This document shows, one piece after another, positions 33,657 to 44,209 of a DNA stretch of 64,000 bases; the first letter of the stretch is position 1; each line of letters starts with the position of its first letter. This DNA is from Chytridium lagenaria. Its lineage: Eukaryota; Chytridiomycota; Chytridiomycetes; Chytridiales; Chytridiaceae. Position numbers and translations under genes: made by a program. Below the pieces are notes generated by a model, which was not told where the DNA came from, made no database searches, and saw nothing but the letters and a program-made list of their open reading frames with translations. Where the stretch lies: assembly GCA_025449115.1 (NCBI GenBank), contig JAHLKC010000097.1, forward strand, positions 62,001 to 126,000, given 5' to 3'.

Positions 33657-34221
33657 TCAGAAAAGAGCCGCGGTCACCATCATGGCTAAGACGGTCAGTA
33701 TAACCCCACTTGCGAACCGCGGGGCTGCGTTCACAATAAGGTCTGGTGATGCGGTTTTTGGGGTGATGGGAGGAGGTGAAGATACGTTGGTGTATGCGGG
33801 GGATGCGGTCTCTGTTGTGGCGGCGGGTGGTGCGGATGATGAGGCAGTATATGTTGTGATCGTTGTGACTGTGGCGGTGAGGAGTGTTGTGGGCGACGAG
33901 GCGATTGACGATTCACTTGATGAAGCAATAAAGGATGGTGAAGCGATGGAGGATGGTGATGGATTTATGGTTGATGTCGGGTTGTATGCGGATGAAAAAG
34001 GAACTGTGGGTATGGATGTTGAAAGACTTGCGGGTGCTGTGGAGGATACAACCGGGACATCTTGTTTCGGGAATCTAGCGTCATTGGTGCCCACCCATTC
34101 CAAAGCCTGACCAAAGAACTATTTGAGTACACAGAGAAAAGATAATGTAGATTCTTACGGATACGCCTTGAAGGAGGAACGATGGAGCGACGAGGACGAG
34201 GAGGAATGGGATGACGGCCAT
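33657..34221 (-). CDS. Ser/Thr-rich GPI-type surface protein
   Basis: Two exons (34221-34159 and 34106-33657, 52-nt intron) encode 170 aa. Exon 1 is exactly the signal peptide (MAVIPFLLVLVAPSFLLQGVS). The mature chain starts ALEWVGTNDARFP, becomes Ser/Thr/Ala/Pro-rich (heavy O-glycosylation expected) and ends in a hydrophobic tail (GVILTVLAMMVTAALF) preceded by small residues, as in GPI-anchored wall proteins. The frame is intact. It is the first of a run of short surface proteins on this strand. Confidence 0.8.
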
Positions 34222-34701
34222 CTTTTTTTTGTTGATGGCTTTGAAGAGGGGGACGTGATGAAGTAAGGCCAAGAATGGGTAAGGTTTTGATTTGGTGACA
34301 ATAACGATTTTTCATTGGTGCTTGTTGTGATTTCCATTAATTGGATTTGACGCCCTTCAAGAGAAAACGATGACAACTCAGACGTCGTGGTTTCATGATG
34401 CCTTCAACACAAAATGACGACAGAGTTACGGACGTATTCAGTCGTTACGGGACTACGGTAACGAAGAAGAAGACGTTCAGGAGGCGTTTTGATGATTCAT
34501 TGACTTACAAGTCAATTCACGTAACAGAGTAGATTCTACCAGCTACATACCATTCACTCAAGCAATAAGTTTAACATAAAAAACACGAAAGCTTCCCAAT
34601 AAGTATTCGTCAACGCAACCATTTTATTCAAAACCGCGAGGCAAAATCATCCTCAACGTTTATATACAACAAAGAAAAAGAGCAGCCGATCAATAAACGC
34701 T
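34222..34701. other. Intergenic
   Basis: No gene is recognised between two minus-strand surface-protein genes. Confidence 0.4.
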
Positions 34702-35247
34702 TTAAACAACCACCACCATCACTCCCAACACCCCAACAATACCCCCAGCAACCCATCCAACCCTCCCAGCCCCACTTTGCACAAGATTCGCAACGGTTGA
34801 CTTGACACCACCCACCGCCGTCGTCGCAGGTAGCCCATACGCAGGTGTCTCCACAGGCGTCACCGCAACATTCGCAACAGCAACACTAGGTTCAGCCGGT
34901 TTCGCGTACCCAGGTTTGCCATAGCTATCATACGCTGCAGTTGTAGCGGCGACGGCTGCGACGGCTACAGATGGTGTTGGGTCTTTGTTGTATTCAACGG
35001 GAGTGGAGACGGCCGCGGTGATCACGGGGGCGACCTCGATAACGGGCTTGCCGTATTCCGTGGTAGGGGGTTTGGCGTACGAGGAGACGGGGATGGCTGC
35101 GGCGTCTGAGATGGGTTCGACGGCGAGAGAAATTGGGGCGGCGTCGTCGACGGGAGGCTTGTTGTAGTCATTACCGTCGTGGCCGTATTGGGCGAGGACG
35201 GAGGAAGCGAGGAGGGTGATGGTGAGGAGGGTTTGAGTGAGTTGCAT
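34702..35247 (-). CDS. Small GPI-type Ala/Val/Pro-rich surface protein
   Basis: An intact frame of 181 aa from ATG 35247 has a signal peptide (MQLTQTLLTITLLASSVLAQ), a chain with recurring YGKP/YNKP/YAKP units (EYGKPVIEVAPVITAA; YDSYGKPGYAKPAEPS) and a C-terminus NLVQSGAGRVGWVAGG followed by a hydrophobic tail (GVLGVMVVVV). The NLVQSGA-plus-hydrophobic ending recurs in the genes at 36495 and 41379, so they form a family. A wall or plasma-membrane surface role is inferred from the anchor-like tail. Confidence 0.8.
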   Translation of the reverse strand: MQLTQTLLTITLLASSVLAQYGHDGNDYNKPPVDDAAPISLAVEPISDAAAIPVSSYAKPPTTEYGKPVIEVAPVITAAVSTPVEYNKDPTPSVAVAAVAATTAAYDSYGKPGYAKPAEPSVAVANVAVTPVETPAYGLPATTAVGGVKSTVANLVQSGAGRVGWVAGGIVGVLGVMVVVV

Positions 35248-35318
35248 GATGGATATTGGAGTCTAGAATAAGTTTTTTTATTCGGTGAACGTAGGTGGAG
35301 AGCAGGGGATGTTGTAGG

Positions 35319-35326
35319 TTTTTATA
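35319..35326 (-). promoter_or_regulatory. TATA box of the 34702-35247 gene
   Basis: TATAAAAA on the minus strand, 72-79 bp upstream of the ATG at 35247. Confidence 0.5.
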
Positions 35327-36068
35327 GAAATAAGAATAAGTTTTGTTGACAGATTTTTTGTTTTACGCCTCGAGATTGTGTTGATTGTCACCGTCTATCA
35401 CTGGTCCCCAATGTTATTATTTATAATCGTTCTTTTCCCAATGATCTTGCGTAAACAGAAGTCTTGGTGTTTTTTTTATTGATTCTCGTTTTCATTGGGG
35501 GTAGTATAGGTTTTGAACATGAAACATGGAGGTTCGTGTTGCGGTTCGTTTCAGATTTTTTAGCGGACGTAAAGTTTGTACAAAAAGTGGTAGTATGGCG
35601 GATTTGTGAGGCTATTATGACGATGTGGTTTTATTGAAGTGGTTTATTGTGTTGTTCATACCCCCCCCCCCCAGCTCGTGGCCTCTATTAGTCATACTTA
35701 TTAGTCGTTCACTTTAGAAAGGTAGTGCGGGAATTAATTGTGAAGGGAGGGGGGAGGGGGGTCGGCCCTCATGGTCCATAACGGCGAATTACTGCGGTTC
35801 ACTTTCTTTTTTCTCGTTTTAAGTGAAAAGAATTGGGATAAACAAGTTCAGTGTATAACGAAAGTCATAAAACATTACGTTAAGGGAAGAACACCCCACG
35901 GTGGTAGCCCTTTCTTTTTAAAAAAAAAAACGGTCAGTGTCTTGGACGTATTCAAAGTTTTTAAGTGACGATATTAGTGACGCCAATTCTTGAGTTTGGT
36001 TATTTACGTGAAAGTGTTGGGCTTATTTAATTGGCATTATGATATATTTCCAAAATTGGTTTGCGCCA
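35327..36068. other. Intergenic with C-run
   Basis: Holds a run of about ten C residues near 35661 and G-rich sequence near 35745-35760. No coding signal is supported. Confidence 0.4.
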
Positions 36069-36242
36069 GCTGGATGCGGCTTCCGTTGGGTTCTTTGTGT
36101 GAGAAAAGGGATTTAGTCCTGGCGCTGGACGCGGCTTCCGTTGGGTTCTTTGTGTGAGAAAAGGGATTTAGTCCAATGAGGCATGTGGACGACATTGGTT
36201 TAGTCCAATGCATGAGGCATGTGGACGACATTGGTTTAGTCG
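36069..36242. repeat. Two adjacent short tandem duplications
   Basis: A roughly 51-bp element (GCTGGATGCGGCTTCCG... to ...GATTTAGTCC) occurs at 36069 and again at 36124 (55-bp offset). It is followed by an element ending GGACGACATTGGTTTAGTC that occurs twice (36175 and about 36207). Both element types end in TTTAGTC, so they may share an origin. Confidence 0.85.
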
Positions 36243-36494
36243 TTATCTGTGCTCTGTTAAAGTTTTTCCAAAGATGCAAAGAGCAGGATAGTCTAATTAG
36301 AAGTATACAGTAGGCTCCTAGTTTTGAATACCGTAGCAATATTTTATTTTTCGTATCAAACGAGGAAAGAACCGAGAATAAGGACATAGACGTATAAAAC
36401 GAAACGTTTGAAAAAGATAAAGATAACCAAGTCTTTACGACATAGAAAGAAACGGCCCTGAAATCAAAAGGAAAACAAAACAGTAAAGACGGTT
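36243..36494. other. Spacer, 3' of the KEYG-repeat gene
   Basis: AT-rich sequence between the duplications and the stop of the minus-strand gene at 36495. Nothing coding is supported. Confidence 0.35.
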
Positions 36495-37121
36495 TCAAAC
36501 AAACAAAGCCGCAACACCCACAGCCGCAACCACAAACGAAGCCGCAACCTTCTCTGCTCCACTCTGAACAAGGTTCGTCAACACAGGCGCCTTGCTGGTT
36601 GCAGGCAACCCACCATAGTTCTTGGGTGTTGGCGTAGGTGTCACGGGAACGGCTGCACGGGATGACGTGACCGATGGCTCGCCCTCACATTCAGGCTCGT
36701 AGGCCGGGGTTGTCACCACGGGCTTAACAGTGGACTTAAGGGTGGGTGGGGCGACGCCGTAGTCTTTAGTGGGGGTGATGGCTGGTGCTGCGACGGATAA
36801 GGTGATACCGCCGTATTCTTTTGATGGACTTGCGACTGGGGCGGCGACGGAGACGGTGAGAACTTGAGCTGTAGCGCCGTATTCCTTTGAAGCAGTGTTG
36901 ACGGGGGCTGCGGCGGAGGAGGCGATGCCGTTGTATTCTTTGGCGGGGATGGCGGGGGCGGCGACGGCGGAGGTTGGGGCCGCGCCACCGTATTCCTTTG
37001 CGGGAGCGTTGACGGGGGCTACGGCGGTACCGATAGGCTTGGGAGCGGGAGCGCCGTAGGAGTCACCGTCGGCGGAGACGAGGGCGGCGATGGAGAGGAT
37101 GGCAAGAGCGGTGAAGTGCAT
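36495..37121 (-). CDS. GPI-type surface protein with KEYG/KEYN repeats
   Basis: An intact frame of 208 aa from ATG 37121 begins MHFTALAILSIAALVSADG (signal peptide). Four to five diverged repeats of about 25-30 aa follow, each with a K-E/D-Y-G/N core between Ala/Pro/Val stretches (NAPAKEYGGAAP; IPAKEYNGIAS; TASKEYGATAQ; SPSKEYGGITL; TPTKDYGVAPP). The C-terminus is NLVQSGAEKVAASFV plus a hydrophobic tail ending VGVAALFV. The start and end match the short paralogue at 41379-41726 almost exactly (MHFT...LVSAD; AAAVGVAALFV), showing duplication with a changed repeat core. A longer upstream frame is open to 37466, but the signal peptide argues for 37121. Confidence 0.85.
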   Translation of the reverse strand: MHFTALAILSIAALVSADGDSYGAPAPKPIGTAVAPVNAPAKEYGGAAPTSAVAAPAIPAKEYNGIASSAAAPVNTASKEYGATAQVLTVSVAAPVASPSKEYGGITLSVAAPAITPTKDYGVAPPTLKSTVKPVVTTPAYEPECEGEPSVTSSRAAVPVTPTPTPKNYGGLPATSKAPVLTNLVQSGAEKVAASFVVAAVGVAALFV

Positions 37122-38973
37122 TTTTGGTTGAGGTTTGTGTGGTTGAAAAAACGTGGAGAGATTTTTTTCTATGGGTTTTCTATTGCAGGTGTCTAGGAGT
37201 GGGCGTTTGGTGAGGAAGGAGGGATGGTGGAACTTTGGAGCGGTTTTAAGTAGGCGAGGCAGGGGGGGCTTCCAATTATTGATGGGTGGGGGATCTTGTT
37301 TATTGGAAAGATGGGTGGGGATGTTTCGGAATGAGGAGTTGGGGAAGGGGGTTCCCCTCGGGTGACCGTCAACAAACGAACGGTCAATGTCACCTTTAGC
37401 ATTTTGAATGAAATTGGGAGGTAAGAGGCACTTAGGGAGATGAGGGGTGGCGATTTGACTTGTCAATACAGTGTAATTTCAAGCCGTCCAATTGAAGAGA
37501 GTCGGAGTTGGGAAATGTCAAATGGCGTCCAATCCATTGTGACAAACATTGCGTTTATTGGTGAATTGGAAATTGGATCCAAGAAAGCACAAATCATGAC
37601 GTTTGATGAGGGACGATGGACGAACCAACACTGGAATAGGGTGACTCTGAGGATACTTCGGGTGGTTGAGAGTTGGTTGGGTAGTGGTGATTACATTTTA
37701 ATGAGAATATAAACAAGAGAATTGGTGTGTGGTTCCCTCGTACGGTTGGTGTGTTTGCGGGTGCTCATGTTGGACATCAATGCCGTTGGACCACTTATAC
37801 CATGCAGTAGGACCAATTCAACATTCACACTGGTGTTTATGAGTTGAATAGGATACGGGTCGGCTATATGGATGGAGAGACCTTTGAATTTTTTTGTTTT
37901 GATCAGTTTTTTTTTTTAAAGACTTTCGAGGACAACCAACGGATTAACAGGCAATCACGACATCTTTGACCGGTCTCAACTCCTTTTGATTAACACTTCG
38001 CAATTAACCGTCAACCGCGATTTATCACTTCTCACGCCACAACGTTTGCGTTGTCCCATTACTCGAAGCTTAGATCGCCATGATAAGCGATGACGGTGAA
38101 GTGAGGTAAAAAGTGACCTCTTTTTTTTCGTTTACCTTTCTTCCTTACTTCTTCAAGACTTCTGTAAACATACAGCTTGTTGGGAAATGAAGTAGGTGAG
38201 CATCTATGTTGGTGAGTTTTATAAAGTATGATGGATTGGTCAATGACGGGATACTTGGAGTCATGTCTTGTTAGTGTATTATGTGAGATGATGGCCGTCG
38301 TTGTTTTTGTAAGGCAATTATATATTGAAATACTTCATCTTTTAGAAAAAGTGAAAAATTATTCATCTTTTTTTATCATTTTCAAAGCCAAGCCCTTTTC
38401 GTCCTCCTCTCTTTCTCCTTTAATTCTCTCCTTCGTGCTCGTCTCACACTGTAGTACAATTTGCTACACTGATAAGGGAAGCCCTGCCATATTGCATTTC
38501 ATAAATCGACCTTTAATTTCGAACATGTGTATTAGTCACTGCCATTTACACGCTATTTTCCGTTTCGCGTCGACGCGTTTTCGTATTGTTGGTGATGGAA
38601 GTTGTTTTTTTGCTCTTCACTACGAAAAACACAGGACAATACCCGATTTTTGTATCTCTGTTAGAGTGAATATATAAAACATGAAGATGAGTCTCCTTAC
38701 CGCTGTTTTCTCATCATTTTTCTGCTCATCAATCCACAATTTCCATCAATCCACACCCACAGTTACAAAGCGTCCCAGTTCCATATTCACATAAATGCGC
38801 AGCATTTAACAAAGAATCAACAAAATCAACTGCGTCAACCTATGTCCTTTCTCATCTGAATCCACAATCATGCACCAAATCCACAGACCATCAATCCACA
38901 TCCCCCCTCTTTCCACATAAATACACACCTCGTAACTCTAATTCCTTACACGAACCCCCTCTTCATACCAATT
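37122..38973. other. Long intergenic region
   Basis: No supported gene. It contains unassigned frames (for example plus 37440-37712 and 38228-38677) without domains or splice patterns. Poly-T tracts occur near 37910 and 38120. Confidence 0.4.
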
Positions 38974-39174
38974 ATGGCTGTCATCTACATCCCCGCAGAC
39001 GGTCCCCTCCGTCCTATCATGATCACCCTCGCCGTCATCCTTCTCATTCTGAGTATCTACATCACCATCGACAATTGCGTCATCAAGAAGAGACGGAGGG
39101 AGGCCGCAAGACTTGAAGCCGTGCAAGTGCATCAACAAGAAACGGGTACCGTTCATCAAGCGCAGAAAGTCTAA
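38974..39174 (+). CDS. Small single-pass membrane protein
   Basis: A 66-codon frame with one strong helix (IMITLAVILLILSIYITI) after a short N-terminus and a basic stop-transfer (KKRRREAARLEA). Lack of a cleavable signal and the positive-inside pattern suggest an N-out, C-in single-span protein. The last 20 residues (AVQVHQQETGTVHQAQK) are encoded by the first unit of a 70-bp tandem repeat, so this end is recently altered. No family is recognised. Confidence 0.55.
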   Translation: MAVIYIPADGPLRPIMITLAVILLILSIYITIDNCVIKKRRREAARLEAVQVHQQETGTVHQAQKV

Positions 39175-39254
39175 CAAGAATGTTGAAGCCATGCAAGTGT
39201 ATCAGCAAGAAACGGGGACCGTTTATCAAGAGCAGAAGCTGCTTAAAAAGAATG
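39115..39254 (+). repeat. 70-bp tandem duplication over the gene's 3' end
   Basis: The segment starting GAAGCCGTGCAAGTG at 39115 recurs at 39185 with a 70-bp offset (GAAGCCATGCAAGTG...). Because 70 is not a multiple of three and a TAA precedes the second unit, that unit is outside the coding frame. A trailing AAGAATGTTG follows each unit. Confidence 0.85.
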
Positions 39255-39890
39255 TTGGGTACACCTGCATTGGTGTTTTGTAAAGGCGTTTTGTTTTGGG
39301 TGGACCATGGACTTTGCTTTTTGGCTTTTGGAAGTTTTACCTCATACCTACCTATCGATCTCATGGTTTTCCTTAACATACTGAAGGTTTAGGGTGTCGT
39401 TTTTGGTGTGAAGATGTATATACCTGCACTGAAAGACTCCCTTAAGCTTTTATCGCGATTATTCTATTTTTGTTTTTGTTTTTTTCAATATACTCAAAAC
39501 TGTTATCAAGAAATTTTTATTAGTCACTGGCACCTTTCGGCTTCATTGTAACTTCCAAAAATGCAATGAAAACCAGCGGTTTTATAGTTAGAGACGAGAT
39601 AGTCGTGTTTCGAAGGGTTAAAAGTATTACGTTAATTTTTGGGGATGGTTTGCAATTATTGATTTAATGAAAACTTTGGTAAATTAACACCGGTGTCAGC
39701 ATGCTTTTTAATTTATTGCAAGTTGTTTTATTTCTTTTCGATTTTCTGTTAATGCGCGATATGCAATACTGATATATAAAAAAAAAGGGTTGCAATAAAA
39801 TATATAGAAAACGACTCTTGTCTTGAGGTGTATTTTTGACGGTTCATTGTGATGCTTTCACTTTGTCGTTTGTTTTTTTTAACGTTTTCT
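39255..39890. other. Intergenic, AT-rich
   Basis: No coding sequence recognised; poly-T tracts near 39470 and an A-run near 39780. Confidence 0.4.
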
Positions 39891-40780
39891 TCATCTTCTT
39901 TCACGGTCACGCGGTTTGTTGTGACGATGGGATGGGGTTTGGATAGGTGATTTGGAGGTGGATGTCGATTGTGATGTAGGAATAGACGTCTCCGAGGCGA
40001 GGGATGATGTCAAGAGGTCAATGACGATGGTTGATGGGGATTCAGGGATAGACGTCTGGGAGATGGGGTTTGACGACGTGGAAAGGTCAGGAAGGAGAGT
40101 TGGAGATAAGGACACATCGTCTGTGGCTGTTAAAGTGACGGTGAACAATGTGGATGAAATGTAAGAGTTTAAAGATGTGGGAGTTTCTTGAAAAGGGCCA
40201 TCCGTTTCGCTAAACCTTAACGTTGAAACCCCAGCTTCAACCTCCGTGACCACTGTTCCCATCCCATCCACACCATCAAGCACTGTTGTCAATGCTACAG
40301 ACGGTCGTGGTGGAACTGGAAACCCAAACGTTGCAAACCCCCCGCTGCTTCGATGAACATTTGATCGTCTAACTGGCGGGATTGGATACCGACGTTGATA
40401 GGGTCGGTTGAGAGTTTGCTGCGGAATTGGAGGTCATGGGTGTCGCTAAGGGAGGCGTCGATGATGGCGAGGTTGAGGGTGTGACGTGGGTGGAGGGTTT
40501 GGGTTGGAGATTCTGGAAGTATAGGGAGGATGGTGGGGGTTATGAGATCCGTGTCTTGTGCGGTGGATGGTTTGGAATCTTCGCGTGCGTGGAGGGCTTT
40601 ATGGAGGATGTTGGGGTTCACGAGCATAGTGTCGAGAGTTAAATCGCGACGAGCGTATGGGTGGGTTGGGGTGGGGGTGGTTAAGATGGCGTTAGCGAAG
40701 GGACACGCAGATGTGGGGATGGAGAAAACGCAATAGACGGTGAATAGAACGAGGAGGTAGAGGATTCGATGAATATTCAT
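39891..40780 (-). CDS. Secreted protein of unknown function, one frameshift at a G-run
   Basis: ATG 40780 (MNIHRILYLLVLFTVYCVF) gives a signal peptide, then CPFANAILTT and a mixed region (LNLAIIDASLSDTHDLQFRS). At the six-base C/G run near 40340 the frame slips; restoring one base reads on through GFATFGFPVPPRPSVALTTV into a Thr/Ser-rich tail ending in TGA at 39891. Without the slip it would stop at 40295. No hydrophobic C-terminal anchor is present. The identity is unknown; no domain is recognised. Confidence 0.55.
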
Positions 40781-41378
40781 GATTAACGAAACGCGATGAA
40801 AAAACAATGGTTTGAAAGTGGAGGAGGAAGGAGGTTCAGTCTCCTCCCCTTCTTATACTATGAAATGTTCATCAATATGCGGCGACGATGGAAGATGAAC
40901 GTACTCTTAAAATGCGGGAAGGGACCGTGACGGTTTCAGCTCCATCGCCTTTTGATGGGGTAGATGCGGGCGGGTGTCGTCAAAAGTCTGATGGTTGGTT
41001 CCAGAGGATGACGGTGACAAGGTCCGATTGATTAGGTTTGTCAGGTTTGCTTCTGTGAAGAAAAAAAGGAAAGGTGACGTTGATCGGTACCGAAATGGGT
41101 GATGGTCATGATGTGATGACGATATACCCAGAAACCAGCGCTATAGGCTTCTCGTCGGAGCAGAGAACATAGCGGAGTAGCAATCATAAAAACCGTGTTT
41201 GGGCAGTCATTGATAGATATACTATAAAAAACAACCCCCATCTAATGATTCTATATATTTACGAATGGCAAACTTCAACAGGAAATAAGGGCATAAAACC
41301 TAATCCCAAACAAAAGCACACCGCACACATTAAAAAGCTTGAAAAGAACTTGAAAGAACCCGTCGATCGAAAACGTCT
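40781..41378. other. Intergenic
   Basis: No gene is supported in this stretch. Confidence 0.4.
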
Positions 41379-41726
41379 TCAAACAAACAACGCCGCAACA
41401 CCCACAGCAGCCGCCACAAACCCACCAGCAACATTCGCACCCGCACCACTCTGGTAAAGGTTGCTCTGCGTCGCCTTCTTCACCGGTGAGACCGTGGTGG
41501 CCGGAAGGTCACCGCCGTAACCTGCAACCACAGTGGAAACGGGGGCAACAACCGTGGACTTGGTGTACCCGCCTGCAGGCTTGGTGTCGACTTCGTCGTC
41601 GCATTCAGGGGTGTAGGTGGGCTTCGAGGAGGTGGTGGTGGTGGTGCCTGGGAGAACGGTGGACTTTTGGTAGTCGGCGGAGACGAGGGCGGCGAGGGAG
41701 AGAAGGGCGAGGGTGGTGAAGTGCAT
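41379..41726 (-). CDS. Small GPI-type surface protein, paralogue of the 36495 gene
   Basis: An intact 115-aa frame has a signal peptide (MHFTTLALLSLAALVSADY), a short Thr/Pro core with one acidic Cys segment (YTPECDDEVDTKPAGG) and a C-terminus NLYQSGAGANVAGGFV followed by AAAVGVAALFV. N- and C-termini are nearly identical to the 36495-37121 protein. The core lacks the KEYG repeats but keeps the TPECD segment (TPAYEPECEGE in the larger copy). Confidence 0.85.
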   Translation of the reverse strand: MHFTTLALLSLAALVSADYQKSTVLPGTTTTTSSKPTYTPECDDEVDTKPAGGYTKSTVVAPVSTVVAGYGGDLPATTVSPVKKATQSNLYQSGAGANVAGGFVAAAVGVAALFV

Positions 41727-42324
41727 TTTTGATGATGTGTTGTGTGTGTGTGAGGTTTGAGAGGGTGAGGTGGTCTAAGAGGGATTGATCTAGAGGTTTT
41801 TCGTGAAGGCAGAGGGAAGGATGAGGATGAGTGATAGTGGGTGTTGTTATTTATTATTTTATTTATTTCACCTCCTCTTTCCTCTTCTGATAAGGAAAAA
41901 AAAAACATTTTAATTATGTAATTATGTCAACGTCTGTGTGTGACGCATTCTATGTTGTGTAACATAATTAGGGTGATACAATTTGGAGAGAATTATCCAT
42001 TTTGGGATTCCATGTGTCTCGCTGCTTATCTGGCCATTATTAAGCATTTTTTGCTCATTTCCCATCACGTCACGAAAATTTAAACTTAAAAAACGCGCTT
42101 TACACGCGTTCAAAATTGTCATTTCACAACCAGATACTTAATAAAACAGTGAGGATATCGTAGGTATTCAACAAAAACATTAATAAGAAAAGTTATCGAC
42201 GAGCATAAAACATAGGGCGGGTATAAGGCTAAAAAAACCAACAAGCAAAACACACTATAAAATAAAAACTACCACCAGAAAAAACACAAAATGAAAAAAC
42301 CAAAAAAAAAACTGGATATCTTTT
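41727..42324. other. Intergenic, AT-rich
   Basis: Contains A-rich tracts around 42230-42310. No gene is seen. Confidence 0.4.
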
Positions 42325-44167
42325 TCACATCATGAAATACGCCAAAGCCCCAATCACAAACGTCTTCACCACCATCATCCTCCTAGAACCCACTTGTCCC
42401 GTTGACGCGCTCTCAAACGCTTTCATCTGATTCGCCGCTGGAGCTCGGATATCTCCACCTGCTGTAAAACACACCCCATCAGTGATTTGGTATACGAGAA
42501 ATGGAGGACTTACTTAACGCTACAATGGGGTTAGGGGCAACCGTGGGAGATGGGACCGCGTATGTGGGGATGTAGGCGTAGTTGAGGGTTGGAGGTGCTG
42601 TGGAGGTTGGGGCTGCTTTGGAGGTTGCAGTTGAAGTTGGGTCGCATTCTGGGGTGTAGACTGGGGTGGGAGCGGTGGAGGCGTAGGTTACTGTTACGGT
42701 GATGGGGACAGCGGCACGGGAGGATGTGACACTAGGGGTTGAACAGGGAGTCGTGGTTGCGACGTACGCAGGGGTTGGGGTGACTGGGACAGCGGCACGT
42801 GAAGACGCAACGACGGGGGTTGAGCATGGGGTTGTGGTTGCGACGTATGCGGGGGTTGGCGTGACGGGGACAGCGGCACGTGAGGATGTGACGACGGGGG
42901 TTGAGCAAGGAGTTGTGGTTGCAACGTATGCAGGTGTTGGCGTGACGGGGACAGCCGCACGTGAGGATGACACCACGGGAGTTGAACAAGGAGTCGTGGT
43001 TGCGACGTACGCGCGTGGGGTTGGGGTAACTGGGACAGCGGCACGTGAGGATGTCGCGACGGGAGTTGAACAAGGAGTCGTTGTTGCGACGTATGCAGGG
43101 GTTGGAGCGACGGGGGCTTTAGACGATGTTACAGGCTTAGGGGGAGCGTAATCAGGCGTTGGAGCGATTGGGGCTTTAGAGGACGTTACTGGGGAGCGAC
43201 ATATTCAGGGGTTACTGGAGCTTTAGTGGAAATGGGTGCGACATAGGACGGGGTGGGGATCACTGGTGCGCGGCTTGATCGGACTTCGGGGACGGCGTAA
43301 ACGGGAGTTGGAGTGGGATCACTGGAGCGCGGCTTGATGTTATTTTTGGGACCTCATACACTGGGGTTGGAGTGGGGATCACTGGAGCGCGGCTTGATGC
43401 TACTTTTGGGACTTCATACACGGGAGCTGTGACGACTGGAGCTTTGGTTGAGGTTTTGAGGCAGGGTTTTTTGGTGGGAGTTGGAGCTATGGCGGCTGCT
43501 GAGGAGGTGAGTTTTGGGGGAGGTGGGGCGTATGCGGGGGTTGGGATGACTGGGGCTTTGGAGGAGACAATGGGGACGTAGGCTGGAGTTGGGTGTTGGG
43601 ATGACGGGGGCTTTGGATGAGACGATGGGAGCGTAGGCTGGAGTTGGGGTGACTGGGGCTTTGGATGAGACGATGGGAGGAGCGTAGGCTGGAGTTGGAA
43701 TGACTGGGGCTTTGGAGGAGACGATGGGAGGAGCGTAGGCTGGAGTTGAGGATGGCACAACAGGAGCACGGGAGGACGTCACAGGGGGTGCATAATCTGG
43801 GGTTGGGGATGGCACGACCGGAGCTTTCGAAGATGTTACAACGGGTGGAGGTGCGTAAGGTGCAACAGTGACGACAGGAGCTGCAGACGAAACGACGATG
43901 GGTATCGGGGGTGCGTAATTGGGGGTTACGGGACGGCTGCCTTTGAGGATGTTGCGACGGGGGTTGTAGAGCATGGGGTTGTTGTGGGGCTACGTAGATC
44001 CCTGGAGCGTCGGTGACGGGGTTTGGGTCGACGTAGGCGTAGACATCGTCGCGTGGGAGGTACTGTTATATGATTAGTTGGATGGAGTGGCTGGGTGGGT
44101 GGCTTACGACTGCTGTGACGGTGGATGCGGTGAGGACGGCGGTGAGGATGAGGTTGATGGCGACCAT
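42325..44167 (-). CDS. Large Pro/Val/Ser/Thr repeat surface protein encoded by minisatellites
   Basis: ATG 44167 (MVAINLILTAVLTASTVTAV) is a signal peptide split from the body by an intron (donor near 44107, acceptor near 44063). The body holds three repeat classes: SSKAPVIPTPAYAPPIV (about 43530-43860), SSRAPVIPTPTPVYEVPK (about 43270-43450) and a 27-aa unit SSRAAVPVTPTPAYVATTTP (five copies, about 42720-43130). The last exon (42461-42325, after an intron at 42462-42513) reads GGDIRAPAANQMKAFESA and ends in a hydrophobic tail (TFVIGALAYFMM), so a GPI-type anchor is likely. Several 1-nt shifts interrupt the repeat body, for example near 43980, 43920, 43600 and 43190, hard to separate from assembly error in repeats. 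A cell-wall or adhesin-like role is inferred. Confidence 0.7.
42738..43149. repeat. 81-bp minisatellite, five units
   Basis: Units start at the GTTGAAC/GTTGAGC phrase at 42738, 42819, 42900, 42981 and 43065. The offset is 81 bp (27 codons) except the last, which is 84 because of a 3-bp insertion. Units share over 85% by eye. Confidence 0.9.
43270..43450. repeat. About 60-bp coding repeat, three to four units
   Basis: The phrase GGATCACTGGAGCGCGGCTT recurs around 43315 and 43375, with a diverged copy near 43257. Each unit encodes SSRAPVIPTPTPVYEVPK-type sequence. Confidence 0.75.
43540..43850. repeat. About 50-bp coding repeat, five or more units
   Basis: The phrase GACTGGGGCTTTGGA followed by GAGACGATGGGAG and GTAGGCTGGAGTTG recurs through 43550-43750 and diverges upstream. 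It encodes SSKAPVIPTPAYAPPIV-type units. Confidence 0.75.
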
Positions 44168-44201
44168 GTGTGATGGGGAGGGAAGGAGGAGAGGTTGGGG
44201 G

Positions 44202-44209
44202 GGTTTATA
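44202..44209 (-). promoter_or_regulatory. TATA-like element of the repeat-protein gene
   Basis: TATAAACC on the minus strand about 40 bp upstream of ATG 44167. Confidence 0.35.

Noticed and set aside
42738..43149. Regular direct repeats resembling a CRISPR array
   Set aside because: Unit is 81 bp without unique spacers, encodes protein repeats, and the genome is eukaryotic.
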